From contig JALGVT010000041.1 of the NCBI GenBank assembly GCA_025774555.1, positions 1 to 45,018 on the forward strand: 45,018 nucleotides of DNA. Direction: 5' to 3'. The DNA is from a candidate division LCP-89 bacterium. Its GTDB lineage: Bacteria; Electryoneota; B3-LCP. Within the stretch, counting starts at the first letter, position 1. Every line of letters starts with the position of its first letter. This document shows positions 8,103 to 17,647 of the stretch, piece by piece. A model generated the notes under the pieces. It saw only the letters and a program-made list of their open reading frames with translations, was not told where the DNA came from and did no database searches. Made by a program: the position numbers and the translations under genes.

Positions 8103-8606
8103 TCAGCTTTTTTCGTTTTTCAACTTCTGCAACGCCTTCCATCTGGGATCGATCACCTCAGTTTGGCAAGCGCATTCATCTTTATTTAGATTCACTCCGC
8201 AATGCGGGCAAAGCCCGCGGCAATCGTTACTGCAGAGGATTTTTGCAGGCAGCCCCAGGAGGATCATGTCTCTGATTTCCTGACTGATGTCTAATGAAAC
8301 CGCCCCTTTCGGGATTATTGAAAACTCCCGGTCAGTAGATAAACCTCCACCTTCATCAGAGATGAAGAAATATTCGCCTTTGAAGCAATGTGTTCGGGTG
8401 AATGAATCGCCGCAGCGATGACAAATGAACTGTCCTGGTAGTTCAGCTTCCAGGTTAAGCCTTAATGAATTACCTTCTCGGTGGATGATAGCTTGTATGT
8501 ATATATCGCCGGAAAACGTATCCCGGTCATTTATGTATTCATCCGCTGCGCCGCGATGTTCAAAAGTCTGCGGTTCGAGGGGCAATCCTGATAACTGAAT
8601 CCGCAT
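8103..8606 (-). CDS. yceD: YceD/DUF177 family protein (23S rRNA accumulation protein type)
   Basis: 167 residues matching the DUF177 layout: N-terminal MRIQLSGLP, a central CHRCGDSF knuckle and a C-terminal CSNDCRGLCPHCGVNLN...CAC cluster followed by DPRWKALQKL. The family is nearly always coded just before rpmF and is linked to 23S rRNA and ribosome assembly. A strong promoter ends only 8 bases before the ATG, so the message would be leaderless or nearly so; no Shine-Dalgarno is present. It is the first gene of the yceD-to-acd transcription unit, though readthrough from nfnB is also possible. Confidence 0.9.
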   Translation of the reverse strand: MRIQLSGLPLEPQTFEHRGAADEYINDRDTFSGDIYIQAIIHREGNSLRLNLEAELPGQFICHRCGDSFTRTHCFKGEYFFISDEGGGLSTDREFSIIPKGAVSLDISQEIRDMILLGLPAKILCSNDCRGLCPHCGVNLNKDECACQTEVIDPRWKALQKLKNEKS

Positions 8607-8614
8607 AAGACCGC

Positions 8615-8643
8615 AATATAGGAAAGAACCTCATTTAAATCAA
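8615..8643 (-). promoter_or_regulatory. Promoter of yceD-rpmF-plsX-fab unit
   Basis: TTGATT (8638-8643), 17-base spacer, TATATT (8615-8620) on the minus strand, in the 110-base gap between nfnB and yceD. Only eight bases separate the -10 box from the yceD ATG, so transcription should begin at or just before the start codon. Confidence 0.7.
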
Positions 8644-8716
8644 GGCTTTTTTCTACCAATAGAGCTTTTAACGGCAGAATTCAGCTCAAATGACTGATAT
8701 TGAGGTCATGTTTGTG

Positions 8717-10162
8717 TTATTTTTTCTTCTTAGATTTGGAAGACTCTTCTTCCAGCGCTGGTTCAGGCTCTGGAATGCCCATCATGTAACGGTGCATTGC
8801 CGCAGCCGCTATTTTCCCTGCGCCCATCGCTAAAATCACCGTGGCAGCGCCAATCACTATATCGCCGCCCGCGTAAACGCCAGGCTTTGACGTCGCAGCA
8901 GTGTTATCATCAGCTAAGATATTGCCCCACTTGTTGGTGTCCAGTCCGGGTGTCGTCTGGGGAACTAACGGATTAGCCCCATTACCTATGGAGACGACGA
9001 CCGTATCGACTTCAATATCGAATTCTGATCCCTCTATCGGCACCGGTCTTCGTCTGCCGGAGGCGTCTGGTTCACCAAGTTCCATGCGGAGGCATTTCAT
9101 CCCCGTTACCCAACCATCTTCATCGCCGTAGATCTCAATTGGATTGGTGAGAAGCTCAAGAATAATCCCCTCTTCCTCGGCGTGGTGAACTTCTTCGATT
9201 CTGGCGGGCATCTCTTTACGGCTTCGACGATAGATGATGCTGACCTCTTCAGCTCCGAGGCGCATGGCGGTTCTAGCCGAGTCCATCGCCACGTTGCCGC
9301 CTCCCAGAACGGCAACCTTTTTCGATTTAATAATCGGAGTATCGTATTCCGGGAAGCGATAAGCTTTCATCAGGTTAGAGCGGGTCAGATATTCGTTTGC
9401 CGAATAGACGCCGTTCAGGTTCTCGCCGGGAATGTTCATAAAGTAGGGCAGACCCGCGCCGGTTCCCAAGAAGACCGAATCGTAATCCTGCAGCAGATCA
9501 TCGACAGCCATATATCTGCCGATTACGGCGTTATAAACTATCTTGACGCCGAGTTTTTTAACGTACTCGACCTCGGAATTCACAATAGCTTTAGGCAGAC
9601 GGAATTCCGGGATGCCGTACATCAATACGCCGCCGGGTTGGTGAAGCGCTTCATAAATGGTTACTTCATGCCCGAGTTTGGCAAGTTCACCCGCCACCGT
9701 TAAGCCAGCAGGACCCGCGCCTACGATAGCGGCTTTTTTCCCTGTTGCCGGAGCTTTATCAGGAATCTCAATCAGATTATTTTCGCGTTCGTAATCAGCC
9801 GCAAACCGCTCCAGTCTGCCGATGGCTACAGGTGTATCTTTTATACCGGTTACGCATACGATCTCACATTGTTCTTCCTGCGGGCAGACTCTTCCGCAGA
9901 TAGCGGGAAGGGTGTTCTCTTCCTTTATCTTACGGGCAGCGCCGGAAAAGTCTCCGTCCTTGATCAGGCGGATGAAAGCCGGGATGTCGATGTTGACAGG
10001 GCAGCCCTCGATACACTTTGGCTTTTTACAGAAAAGACATCTTTCGGCTTCAAGTTGTGCCAATTCAGGGGTATAACCGAAAGGGACTTCTTCGAAATTG
10101 TGGCGCCGTATATCCGGATCCTGTTCCGGCATTGCCTGGCGTGGGATTTTTTTTCTTGGCAT
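8717..10162 (-). CDS. nfnB: NfnB / GltD-like large subunit of NADH-dependent ferredoxin:NADP+ oxidoreductase
   Basis: 481-residue flavoprotein of the glutamate-synthase small-subunit family. The N-terminal ferredoxin-like domain has Cys clusters (CLFCKKPKCIEGCP and CGRVCPQEEQCEIVC) for two [4Fe-4S] centres. FAD-binding GAGPAGLTVAGELAKLG follows, then NAD(P)-binding GGGNVAMDSARTAMRLGAEE. It ends in a low-complexity Glu/Ser/Lys tail. The adjacent upstream gene codes the small FAD/[2Fe-2S] subunit, a pairing that points to the electron-bifurcating transhydrogenase Nfn rather than glutamate synthase (no large gltB chain is present). A Sud-type sulfide dehydrogenase role cannot be excluded. Confidence 0.85.
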   Translation of the reverse strand: MPRKKIPRQAMPEQDPDIRRHNFEEVPFGYTPELAQLEAERCLFCKKPKCIEGCPVNIDIPAFIRLIKDGDFSGAARKIKEENTLPAICGRVCPQEEQCEIVCVTGIKDTPVAIGRLERFAADYERENNLIEIPDKAPATGKKAAIVGAGPAGLTVAGELAKLGHEVTIYEALHQPGGVLMYGIPEFRLPKAIVNSEVEYVKKLGVKIVYNAVIGRYMAVDDLLQDYDSVFLGTGAGLPYFMNIPGENLNGVYSANEYLTRSNLMKAYRFPEYDTPIIKSKKVAVLGGGNVAMDSARTAMRLGAEEVSIIYRRSRKEMPARIEEVHHAEEEGIILELLTNPIEIYGDEDGWVTGMKCLRMELGEPDASGRRRPVPIEGSEFDIEVDTVVVSIGNGANPLVPQTTPGLDTNKWGNILADDNTAATSKPGVYAGGDIVIGAATVILAMGAGKIAAAAMHRYMMGIPEPEPALEEESSKSKKKK

Positions 10163-10199
10163 TGATTAATGACGTTAGGTTAACGAACTATTGGATGAC

Positions 10200-11042
10200 T
10201 TACTTGTGACAGCAGCCGCCTTCATGAATAAATCTGTCTTTGGATTCTCTCTCCTGAGGCAGATAGGCTCTGGACCGTTTGACCATCTCGGTGAAATCCA
10301 CCTCATGTCCATCGAACTCGGGCCCATCGACGCAGACGAATTTTGTTTTGCCGCCAACGGTTACACGGCAGGCGCCGCACATGCCGGTGCCATCGACCAT
10401 GATCGGGTTCAAGCTGACCACAGTGTGTAAGTCGTATTTTTTTGTCAACCGGCACGCTGCCGCCATCATGGGAATGGGTCCGATGGCAAAACAGAGGTTG
10501 ATCTTTTCACCCTTATCGATCAGCGATTGCAGAATGTCCGTGACGAAACCATGCACCCCGAATGAGCCGTCGTCAGTTGAAATAAGCAGCTCGGTAGATG
10601 CTTCCTTCATTCGCTTCTGCATGATCAGCAGATCTTCGGTGCGTGCTCCGATGATGGAGATGACGCGGTTGCCAGCTTCTTTTAATGCTTTAGCAATGGG
10701 ATGCAGAGGAGCGATCCCGGCTCCGCCGCCCATACAGACTACTGTGCCGAAGTTCTCGATATGAGTCGGTTTCCCCAGTGGTCCGACAACGTCCAGTATG
10801 GAATCGCCTTCTTCGAAGCAGCCCAGCAGCATGGTCGATTTGCCGACCTCCTGAAAAATCAGGGTGATCGTTCCTGCTTCAGCGTCCGCATCGGCTATCG
10901 TCAAGGGGATGCGCTCACCGGTTTCGTTGGCTCGCACGATGACGAACTGTCCGGCTTTCCTGACCTTGGCGATCTGCGGACTTTCGACAACCAACTCTTT
11001 CATGTCATCAGCGAGTATTCTCTTCTTTAAGATATTGTTCAT
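10200..11042 (-). CDS. nfnA: NfnA-like small subunit (FAD, [2Fe-2S])
   Basis: 280-residue protein of the ferredoxin-NADP reductase / dihydroorotate dehydrogenase electron-transfer subunit family. FAD domain with FVIVRANETGERIPLTI, NAD domain with VVCMGGGAGIAPLHPIAKAL, and a C-terminal Cys cluster (MCGACRVTVGG...FVCVDGPEF) for a [2Fe-2S] centre. It precedes nfnB by 37 bases, the expected order. With NfnB it would couple NADH and reduced ferredoxin to NADP+ reduction, fitting the ferredoxin-producing oxidoreductase upstream. Confidence 0.85.
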   Translation of the reverse strand: MNNILKKRILADDMKELVVESPQIAKVRKAGQFVIVRANETGERIPLTIADADAEAGTITLIFQEVGKSTMLLGCFEEGDSILDVVGPLGKPTHIENFGTVVCMGGGAGIAPLHPIAKALKEAGNRVISIIGARTEDLLIMQKRMKEASTELLISTDDGSFGVHGFVTDILQSLIDKGEKINLCFAIGPIPMMAAACRLTKKYDLHTVVSLNPIMVDGTGMCGACRVTVGGKTKFVCVDGPEFDGHEVDFTEMVKRSRAYLPQERESKDRFIHEGGCCHK

Positions 11043-11078
11043 ATTAAAATGTATCTGTTTATTAGTTGATCAGATCCA

Positions 11079-12287
11079 TTATTTGGCAACCTTTTGCACC
11101 ATCTTCTCTGTGTCCAGCGCAATGACCAGTTCCTCATTGGTCGGTATTATAATAATTGCGGTTTTAGAGTTTTCAGAGTGAATGGCACGCTCAGACTGGC
11201 TGCTTCTGTTATTAAGACCGGAATCGAGTTCAATCCCGATAAACTCTAACCCTGCCAGCGATTTCTCTCTGACCTGCGGCGCATTTTCACCGATGCCTCC
11301 GGTGAACACGACTGCGTCCAAGCCGCCCAGCGCCGCCGCATAAGCGCCGATGTATTTTTTTATACGGTAACAAAAGATGTTAAAGGCGGTTTCAGAGCGT
11401 TGGTTGCCGTCTTCCATCTCTTCGATGATTTCGCGCATATCACTGGAAGAGCCGCTAATTCCGTATAAACCGGAGTGCTTGTTCATCATGGCGTTTGTTT
11501 CACCTGACGTCAACTCCTCTCTGACCATGACATGGAGAATAGCCGCAGGATCGACGTCGCCGCAGCGCGTGCCCATCAACAATCCCTCCACAGGTGTGAA
11601 ACCCATAGTCGTGTCTATTGATTTCCCGCCTGATATCGCCGCCATCGAAGATCCATTGCCTAAATGACAGGTTATCATCTTCAACTTCGTGATGGGAGTG
11701 TCCATCAGCACGGCTGCCCGCTGACTGACGTAAAGGTGCGAAGATCCATGGAATCCGTATCGTCTTATTCCATGCCGTTTATAGACGATATAAGGCAGCC
11801 CGTAGAGATAGGCATAATCCGGCAGAGTATGGTGAAAAGCAGTATCGAAGACTCCCACCATGGGAACGTTCGGCATCAATCGCTGGCACGCCTGAATACC
11901 CTTGATATTAGGCGGATTATGAAGCGGCGCCAGGTCGATACATTCGGTCAATCCCGCCATTACGTCCGCATCGATCATTACAGAACCGGTGAATTTTTCG
12001 CCGCCGTGCACCACGCGGTGTCCCACCGCTTCTATTTCCGATTTATTCTCGATTACCCCGTGGTTTTTGGACAGCAGGATAGCCAGGATATATTCGACGC
12101 CCACTTGATGATCGACTACTTCGCCGGTGATCTTGACTTTATCGCCATCGTGACGTTCCTGGTTCAGAATGGCGGCGCGCATCCCTATACGCTCGACAGA
12201 ACCTTTTGCCAGCACGATGCGGGTACGCGTCTCAATAAACTGGTATTTAATCGAAGATGAGCCGCAATTGAGAATCAGGGTCTTCAT
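11079..12287 (-). CDS. ackA: Acetate kinase
   Basis: Converts acetyl phosphate and ADP to acetate and ATP, 402 residues. N-terminal [13 protein letters not shown] and the VVHGGEKF and GNGSSMAAI motifs are present, as is the [14 protein letters not shown] block. AGGAGG lies before the ATG, which overlaps the stop of the 3-hydroxyacyl-CoA dehydrogenase as ATGA. No phosphotransacetylase gene is in the window, so the source of acetyl phosphate must be coded elsewhere. Substrate-level ATP formation by a fermenter is the likely role. Confidence 0.96.
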   Translation of the reverse strand: MKTLILNCGSSSIKYQFIETRTRIVLAKGSVERIGMRAAILNQERHDGDKVKITGEVVDHQVGVEYILAILLSKNHGVIENKSEIEAVGHRVVHGGEKFTGSVMIDADVMAGLTECIDLAPLHNPPNIKGIQACQRLMPNVPMVGVFDTAFHHTLPDYAYLYGLPYIVYKRHGIRRYGFHGSSHLYVSQRAAVLMDTPITKLKMITCHLGNGSSMAAISGGKSIDTTMGFTPVEGLLMGTRCGDVDPAAILHVMVREELTSGETNAMMNKHSGLYGISGSSSDMREIIEEMEDGNQRSETAFNIFCYRIKKYIGAYAAALGGLDAVVFTGGIGENAPQVREKSLAGLEFIGIELDSGLNNRSSQSERAIHSENSKTAIIIIPTNEELVIALDTEKMVQKVAK

Positions 12288-13264
12288 TTTGAAGCCTCCT
12301 CGCGGATGATACGACCGTTATCGTCATATCTGTAAAATCCCTTACGTGTCTTCTTTCCTAATCTGCCTGCGCGCACAAGTTTTCGCAGAAGTGGACAGGG
12401 TCGGTATTTCAGGTCTCCGAGTTCCCTGAAGAGTGATTCCATCCAGGTCATTACTTCGTCTAATCCCATCGAATCCGCCAGTTCCAACGGACCCATCTCC
12501 ATGTTATATCCGAGCTTCAATGCAGTGTCGATGCCCTCCTCGGAAGCGACTCCTTCCATGAGAACGTACATCGCTTCATTGATCATGGGTAGTATGACAC
12601 GGGTCGTAACGTAACCGGGGTATTCATAAACTTCTATCGGTGTTTTCTTAAGCTGAGTGGCGAAATGCCGGGTGCGGTTAAAGGTATAATCTGATGTTTT
12701 TAATCCGCGGACAACTTCCACCACCGGAGTTCTGGGAACCGGGTAGAGGAAGTGCATTCCGATGACCTGTGTCTGTCGATCGGTGGCAGCGGCGATTTCA
12801 GTGATGGACAATGTCGAAGTATTGGTAATAAAGACCGCATCCGGATTGCAGATTTTATCCAGTTTAGCGAATACTTCTTGTTTAATCGGCAGTTTATCGG
12901 GAAGCGCTTCTATAACGACCGGTCTGTCTGCAATGTCTTCCGGATTGACAGTGCCCTCGATCCGAGATAGAATCGCTTTTTTATCTGATTCGGTCTTCGC
13001 CCAACGGCTGATTTCATAATCAAGCCGGTCCTCGATTCCGTGCAAGGATGCTTTCAGGGACGTATCTTCCTTCTCAAGTAACAGAACTTCGATTCCTGCC
13101 TGTGAAGCAGTCTGGGATATCCCTTGTCCCATAGTGCCGGCGCCGACAACCGCGACCTTAAGCACATCGGACGCAGTACTATTCAAATTGGAATCGTCAA
13201 ATTGTGACTCCAGATCTTCGATACTGTCATCGAGGAGCGATTTTAAATCTTTGTCGTCTGCCAT
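12284..13264 (-). CDS. 3-hydroxyacyl-CoA dehydrogenase (3-hydroxybutyryl-CoA type)
   Basis: NAD-dependent enzyme interconverting 3-hydroxyacyl- and 3-oxoacyl-CoA, 326 residues. Rossmann motif [21 protein letters not shown] starts at about residue 38. The catalytic stretch [11 protein letters not shown] is followed by [17 protein letters not shown] (His-Glu pair), then the C-terminal helical domain. It carries an acidic N-terminal extension of about 35 residues that common homologues lack; I could not find a better internal start, since the first internal Met is inside the Rossmann motif. It is coupled to ackA by a 4-base overlap. With acyl-CoA dehydrogenase it suggests beta-oxidation or butyrate-type chemistry. 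Confidence 0.88.
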   Translation of the reverse strand: MADDKDLKSLLDDSIEDLESQFDDSNLNSTASDVLKVAVVGAGTMGQGISQTASQAGIEVLLLEKEDTSLKASLHGIEDRLDYEISRWAKTESDKKAILSRIEGTVNPEDIADRPVVIEALPDKLPIKQEVFAKLDKICNPDAVFITNTSTLSITEIAAATDRQTQVIGMHFLYPVPRTPVVEVVRGLKTSDYTFNRTRHFATQLKKTPIEVYEYPGYVTTRVILPMINEAMYVLMEGVASEEGIDTALKLGYNMEMGPLELADSMGLDEVMTWMESLFRELGDLKYRPCPLLRKLVRAGRLGKKTRKGFYRYDDNGRIIREEASK

Positions 13265-13300
13265 TTCAATTCCCCATTACCACATTTTGGAAGTAGTGAA

Positions 13301-13711
13301 TTAAAATTCCAGTTCACCGAAAAAGAAAGCGGTCTCTATCTTGCCATTTTCAATCGAATCAGAACCATGAGATGCGTTTCTTTCCAGCGAGGTTCCATAA
13401 AGTGCCCGGATCGTGCCCGGCGCCGCCTTGGTTGAGTCGGTTTCACCCAGGATATCACGCAGCTTAACAACCGCATTTTCGCGCTCCAGTGCAACCGGCA
13501 CGATTTTCCCGGACATCATAAAAGTGCAAAGATCGTCGAAGAAGGGACGCTCCTTGTGTACTGCATAAAATCTGCCGGCTTGGTCACGCGTCAAATGCGT
13601 CATGCGCATCGTCTTGACGGTAAAACCGTTATCGATGACGATTTTTAGAATATTTCCAATGTTGCCCGCTTCGACTGCGTCGGGCTTGATAATAAGCAGG
13701 GTGCGCTCCAT
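13301..13711 (-). CDS. ndk: Nucleoside-diphosphate kinase
   Basis: Phosphorylates NDPs from ATP, 136 residues. N-terminal ERTLLIIKPDAVEAGNIG and the active-site H115 in NASHGSDS are present. The standard NDK fold length is kept. It follows the oxidoreductase gamma subunit after a 104-base gap with a perfect hairpin. Close linkage to succinyl-CoA ligase genes fits exchange between GTP and ATP, but this is inference. Confidence 0.95.
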   Translation of the reverse strand: MERTLLIIKPDAVEAGNIGNILKIVIDNGFTVKTMRMTHLTRDQAGRFYAVHKERPFFDDLCTFMMSGKIVPVALERENAVVKLRDILGETDSTKAAPGTIRALYGTSLERNASHGSDSIENGKIETAFFFGELEF

Positions 13712-13734
13712 TGTTGATAGACTCCTATGCTACA

Positions 13735-13766
13735 CTGAGGCTTGATTCAGAGAAATCAAGCCTCAG
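13735..13766. other. Perfect 13-bp hairpin between korC and ndk
   Basis: CTGAGGCTTGATT (13735-13747), loop of 6, then AATCAAGCCTCAG (13754-13766). No T-run follows on either strand, so it is not a standard terminator. It may be an RNA processing or stability element splitting the operon message, or an operator. Confidence 0.6.
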
Positions 13767-13815
13767 CTGACTTAATGCTAAATTGATATAAAGTAGTTAA
13801 TTAACTCTTTGATGC

Positions 13816-14364
13816 TCACTTATTCAGCAACCGCTTTGCTTCTTCAAATCCAAGGTGCAGCGCTTTTAAATTGAGTTCTTCGGTGCCCTTGGGTGCCTTA
13901 TCCAGAAGCGCTTTTTCGATGGATTCTTTTTTTACCAATCCCGTAAGTTCGACCATGATTCCCAATGACAGGACAGACGACATAATCATCTTACCGATCT
14001 TGGCTTTGGTCATTTCGATTACAGGAACCCGGTATGTCTTGTACTTATCATTCCATCTTGACACCAGGTTTGGATCTATAACGACAATAGCGTCATCTTT
14101 CAAATCATAAAGGAATGCGTCGTAAGATCCCTGCGCCAGCGATAAGAAGAAATCGATCTCCGTAGTTTTAGGATACGTTATCGGTTCATCATCAATGATA
14201 ACATCAATCTTTGTCGGACCGCCGCGAACCTGTGCAGTGTACGTTGGACTTTGAACGGAATACTTGCCCTCGTACTGCTGTGCCGCCAGCGCAAGTATGT
14301 CACCAGCCATAAGGACTCCCTGCCCGCCTACGGCTGAGAAACGGGTCTCGAATCGGTTACCCAT
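13816..14364 (-). CDS. korC: 2-oxoacid:ferredoxin oxidoreductase, gamma subunit
   Basis: 182 residues with the gamma-subunit pattern RFSAVGGQGVLMAGDILALAA, then YTAQVRGGPTKIDVIID and EIDFFLSLAQGSYD. The ATG at 14364 has GGAG ten bases upstream; the frame continues 14 codons into the beta-subunit end but is not family-like there. It is the last of four subunit genes (delta, alpha, beta, gamma), 14 bases after beta. The 2-oxoglutarate assignment rests on the adjacent succinyl-CoA ligase; branched or pyruvate-like substrates are possible. Confidence 0.9.
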   Translation of the reverse strand: MGNRFETRFSAVGGQGVLMAGDILALAAQQYEGKYSVQSPTYTAQVRGGPTKIDVIIDDEPITYPKTTEIDFFLSLAQGSYDAFLYDLKDDAIVVIDPNLVSRWNDKYKTYRVPVIEMTKAKIGKMIMSSVLSLGIMVELTGLVKKESIEKALLDKAPKGTEELNLKALHLGFEEAKRLLNK

Positions 14365-14378
14365 TAGGTCATCTCTCC

Positions 14379-15215
14379 TTATTTCGCCTTTTTTGACTGT
14401 ACCCATTCGACGAGGTGCGCGTATTCATCACAATACTCAGGACGTTCAGTATCCGTGTGCATCACCCCGGTAAGAATCTTTCCTTTGAGTTCCTCGGGCG
14501 TCATCTTTTTCGCTTTAGTGTTTGAGACGACTCTCGATGAAATCCATTCGATCATTTTTATCGGATCCGCCATCTTGTTGCGGCGTCCGAACTGTGTGTG
14601 GCAATTGGTTAGAGCTTCGATTACGGAAAAGCCGTGATGGTTCAGTCCACCCCTGACAAATTTCTGCAGCATTCTGCCGTTATCGACGGAACCTCTGGCG
14701 ACGTAAGTCGCGCCGGCTCCTTTTGCCAGCTCAACCAGGTCAAAGGCTGGGTCGATATTGCCATAAGGCGTCGTAGCGGCGCGTGCCCCATAAGGTGTTG
14801 TAGGACTGAACTGCCCTCCGGTCATACCGTATATATTGTTATTATTAACGATCAAGGTAATGTCGATGTTGCGCCGGCAAGCGTGAATAAAATGATTGCC
14901 GCCAATAGCAGTGGCGTCGCCGTCACCTGAAATCACAATGACATGTTTTGTCGGTTGCGCCATTTTGATGCCGGTAGCGAAGGTTAAGGCTCTACCGTGA
15001 GTTGTGTGCAGAGTATTCATGTCCATATAACCCGGCGCTCGAGACGTACACCCGATACCGGAAACGAAAGCGATGTCGTTTTTATCCCATCCCATATCAT
15101 CGATTGCGGCAATAATGGCTTTCACCAGGACGCCGACACCACAGCCTGGACACCACATATGCGGGAGCTTTTCAGCCCGCATATAATACAGATAGTCAAC
15201 TGGAGCTTTAGCCAT
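14379..15215 (-). CDS. korB: 2-oxoacid:ferredoxin oxidoreductase, beta subunit (TPP-binding)
   Basis: 278 residues. The N-terminal MWCPGCGVGVLVKAI and GIGCTSRAPGY supply Cys residues for the cluster. The thiamine diphosphate motif is GDGDATAIGGNHFIHACRRN...NNNIYGMTGGQ. The ATG at 15215 overlaps the alpha-subunit stop by 8 bases (ATGGCTAA) and has GGAGG upstream. Decarboxylates the 2-oxoacid and passes electrons to ferredoxin. Confidence 0.93.
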   Translation of the reverse strand: MAKAPVDYLYYMRAEKLPHMWCPGCGVGVLVKAIIAAIDDMGWDKNDIAFVSGIGCTSRAPGYMDMNTLHTTHGRALTFATGIKMAQPTKHVIVISGDGDATAIGGNHFIHACRRNIDITLIVNNNNIYGMTGGQFSPTTPYGARAATTPYGNIDPAFDLVELAKGAGATYVARGSVDNGRMLQKFVRGGLNHHGFSVIEALTNCHTQFGRRNKMADPIKMIEWISSRVVSNTKAKKMTPEELKGKILTGVMHTDTERPEYCDEYAHLVEWVQSKKAK

Positions 15216-16368
15216 TTTTGTTAACCTCCTTGATCTTGTCCAGTATTTCAAAGGGCGAGATAGGCACACCGCCCGCTTTGTTCACACCGACAATCGGCAT
15301 CTCGCGCTTAGCAACGCGTTCCACTTCGAGGATCATCTGTCCGAGGTTGACTTCGGGAACAACGAAGGCTTTTGCGCGCTGCGACAATTCATAGACCTGC
15401 TTCTCGGGGAAGGGCCAAATGGTCAACGCCCGAAACAGTCCGGCTCTGATTCCTTCTTTACGAGCCTTGTCAACCGCCATTTTCGCGCTGCGCGCGGTCG
15501 AACCATAAGCGAAAATTACTATTTCAGCATCGTTAAGGTGATATTCTTCGAATTCAGCGAGCTTATCCGCATCCTTCATCACCTTGCGGACCATCCGTAT
15601 TTCCTCACTGTTGCAGTATTCCGGATTAGTCGTGGGAAAACCGTTGGCGCCGTGGTTCAAGCCGGTAACATGGAAACGGTAGCCTTCAAAGTAACTCGCC
15701 ATAGGAGGAACGTCACCATAAGCTGTGTCATAGGGGAGATATTCTTCCGGGGGCACTGTAGCTTTGACGCGATCGACAATTTCATATTCCGACGGGTCAG
15801 GAATCGTCATCCCCTCACTCATATGTCCCAGCACTTCATCAATAAGCAGCATTACCGGCAGGCGGTATTTTTCCGCATAATTAAAGCATTTAATGGTGCT
15901 TAAGTAGATTTCACGATGGTACGCGGGAGCCAGAGCGATGGTCGCGTGATCCCCGTGTGTTCCCCAGCGGGCTTGCATAACGTCAGACTGTCCCAGCGCT
16001 GTCGGCAGACCGGTTGAAGGACCGCCACGCATTACATTGACTACCACGCACGGCACTTCTGCCATGCAGGCATAGCCGATATGCTCCATCTTCAGCGAGA
16101 AACCGGGACCTGATGTGGCGGTGCACGATTTTACGCCTGCCAGCGATGCTCCGATAATGGCGCCCATAGCGGCAATTTCATCTTCCATCTGCATGAACGT
16201 CCCGCCGACTTGTGGCATCATTTCGGACATGACCGAAGCAACTTCTGAAGAAGGGGTTATGGGATATCCGCCGAAAAAGCGGCATCCCGCAGCGACAGCA
16301 GCCTGGGCAACGACTTCGTTACCCTGCCAAAATACAATCTTGGGCTTTTCCGATTGTTCGGATGGCAT
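15208..16368 (-). CDS. korA: 2-oxoacid:ferredoxin oxidoreductase, alpha subunit
   Basis: 386 residues. GGYPITPSSEVASVMSEMMP, TATSGPGFSLKMEHIGYACMAEVP and the GPSTGLPTALGQSD blocks are typical of the alpha subunit of the 2-oxoglutarate group. A C-terminal domain with VFAYGSTARSAKMAVDKARKEG follows. It lies 62 bases after the delta subunit and overlaps beta by 8 bases. The reaction yields acyl-CoA, CO2 and reduced ferredoxin; in reverse it could fix CO2. Confidence 0.93.
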   Translation of the reverse strand: MPSEQSEKPKIVFWQGNEVVAQAAVAAGCRFFGGYPITPSSEVASVMSEMMPQVGGTFMQMEDEIAAMGAIIGASLAGVKSCTATSGPGFSLKMEHIGYACMAEVPCVVVNVMRGGPSTGLPTALGQSDVMQARWGTHGDHATIALAPAYHREIYLSTIKCFNYAEKYRLPVMLLIDEVLGHMSEGMTIPDPSEYEIVDRVKATVPPEEYLPYDTAYGDVPPMASYFEGYRFHVTGLNHGANGFPTTNPEYCNSEEIRMVRKVMKDADKLAEFEEYHLNDAEIVIFAYGSTARSAKMAVDKARKEGIRAGLFRALTIWPFPEKQVYELSQRAKAFVVPEVNLGQMILEVERVAKREMPIVGVNKAGGVPISPFEILDKIKEVNKNG

Positions 16369-16430
16369 GTTGAACCTCAGTGATTCCTATTTTCAAAGTT
16401 ATTAAATTTGCAACAACAGATTGTAAATTC

Positions 16431-16727
16431 CTATTGTTCAGCAGCAGTTTTTTGCGCTCCGCCTATGGTAATTTTGTCCTCGTCTTCTTTACGAAGCACA
16501 CGGATGGCAAAATCTGGGCATTGTAATTCGCAGAGGCGGCAGAAAGTACACTCATCAGGGTTGGTTATTTCGACTATGGCGCCTTCCCATTTATCCGGAG
16601 CGTCAACGAGTCTGAGTATTTCCGGTTTGCAGACCTTCACGCAGATATCGCAGCCTTTGCATAAATCGCGATCTATGATGATGACGATATCTTTTTCTTT
16701 TGCCTCATAGCGGACAATGTCGCTCAT
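16431..16727 (-). CDS. korD: 2-oxoacid:ferredoxin oxidoreductase, delta (2[4Fe-4S] ferredoxin) subunit
   Basis: 98-residue ferredoxin-like subunit with two CxxCxxCxxxCP-type motifs: CKGCDICVKVCKP and CTFCRLCELQCPD. It carries electrons from the TPP site to free ferredoxin. It lies 11 bases after sucD and precedes the alpha subunit, giving the order delta-alpha-beta-gamma. GAGG lies six bases before the ATG. Confidence 0.92.
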   Translation of the reverse strand: MSDIVRYEAKEKDIVIIIDRDLCKGCDICVKVCKPEILRLVDAPDKWEGAIVEITNPDECTFCRLCELQCPDFAIRVLRKEDEDKITIGGAQKTAAEQ

Positions 16728-16738
16728 GGTAAGCCTCT

Positions 16739-17608
16739 TTAGTCCAGTAGTTCTTTCATTTTCTTTCCGATTTCAGCCGGTGATTTGCAGACTGTGATGC
16801 CAGCCGCTTGAAGAGCAGCCATCTTATCGGCGGCAGTTCCTTTGCCTCCCGAGATGATTGCTCCGGCGTGCCCCATTCTGCGTCCCGGAGGAGCTGTCTG
16901 ACCGGCGATAAAGGTAACCACCGGTTTCTTGAAGTTCTCTTTGATATAAGCGGCGGCAGTTTCTTCTGCCGATCCACCGATCTCGCCGATCATAACCACC
17001 GCGTCTGTGTCGGGATCGTCATTGAAGAGCTTCAGTAAATCAGTGAAAGTCGAGCCGATGATAGGATCTCCGCCTATGCCTATTGCCGTTGACTGCCCTA
17101 ATCCTAAAGCGGTCAACTGTCCCACTGCTTCATAGGTCAGCGTGCCTGACCGAGAAATCAAACCGACTCGTCCCGGCTGGTGGATAAATCCGGGCATGAT
17201 GCCGACTTTCGCTTCGCCGGGCGTGATGACGCCGGGGCAGTTAGGTCCGACCAGGCGGGTATTCGTGTTTTTCAGGAAGTGATGCACTGTCAGCATATCC
17301 TTGGTGGGAATGCCTTCGGTAATACAAACCACTAAATCAACGCCCGCATCCGCCGCTTCCATGATCGCATCTGCCGCAAAAGGTGGTGGAACGAAGATCA
17401 GCGAGACATTGGCGCCTTCCTGTTCAACCGCTTCGGCAACGGTGTTGAATACGGGGCGGTCGAGGTGTTTCTGTCCGCCTTTACCGGGCGTAACGCCGCC
17501 CACGACAGTGGTGCCGTACTCGATCATCTGACCGGCATGAAAAGTGCCCTCACTGCCGGTGAATCCCTGCACGACGACTCGGGAATTTTTATTGACTAAA
17601 ATGCTCAT
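16739..17608 (-). CDS. sucD: Succinyl-CoA ligase, alpha subunit
   Basis: 289 residues. CoA-binding N-terminal domain with [21 protein letters not shown] and GGVTPGKGG, then the phosphohistidine site H247 in [15 protein letters not shown]. Forms ATP or GTP from succinyl-CoA. It follows sucC by 39 bases and sits directly before the ferredoxin oxidoreductase, so 2-oxoglutarate to succinate chemistry is coded as one block. Confidence 0.97.
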   Translation of the reverse strand: MSILVNKNSRVVVQGFTGSEGTFHAGQMIEYGTTVVGGVTPGKGGQKHLDRPVFNTVAEAVEQEGANVSLIFVPPPFAADAIMEAADAGVDLVVCITEGIPTKDMLTVHHFLKNTNTRLVGPNCPGVITPGEAKVGIMPGFIHQPGRVGLISRSGTLTYEAVGQLTALGLGQSTAIGIGGDPIIGSTFTDLLKLFNDDPDTDAVVMIGEIGGSAEETAAAYIKENFKKPVVTFIAGQTAPPGRRMGHAGAIISGGKGTAADKMAALQAAGITVCKSPAEIGKKMKELLD

Positions 17609-17647
17609 GATTTCTTTATTATTAGGTTTTGATCTGATTGATTGGAA

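Noticed and set aside
8717..11042. Glutamate synthase (GltD) as the product of the 481-residue gene
   Set aside because: No large GltB chain is present and the neighbour codes an FAD/[2Fe-2S] subunit, which fits Nfn better.
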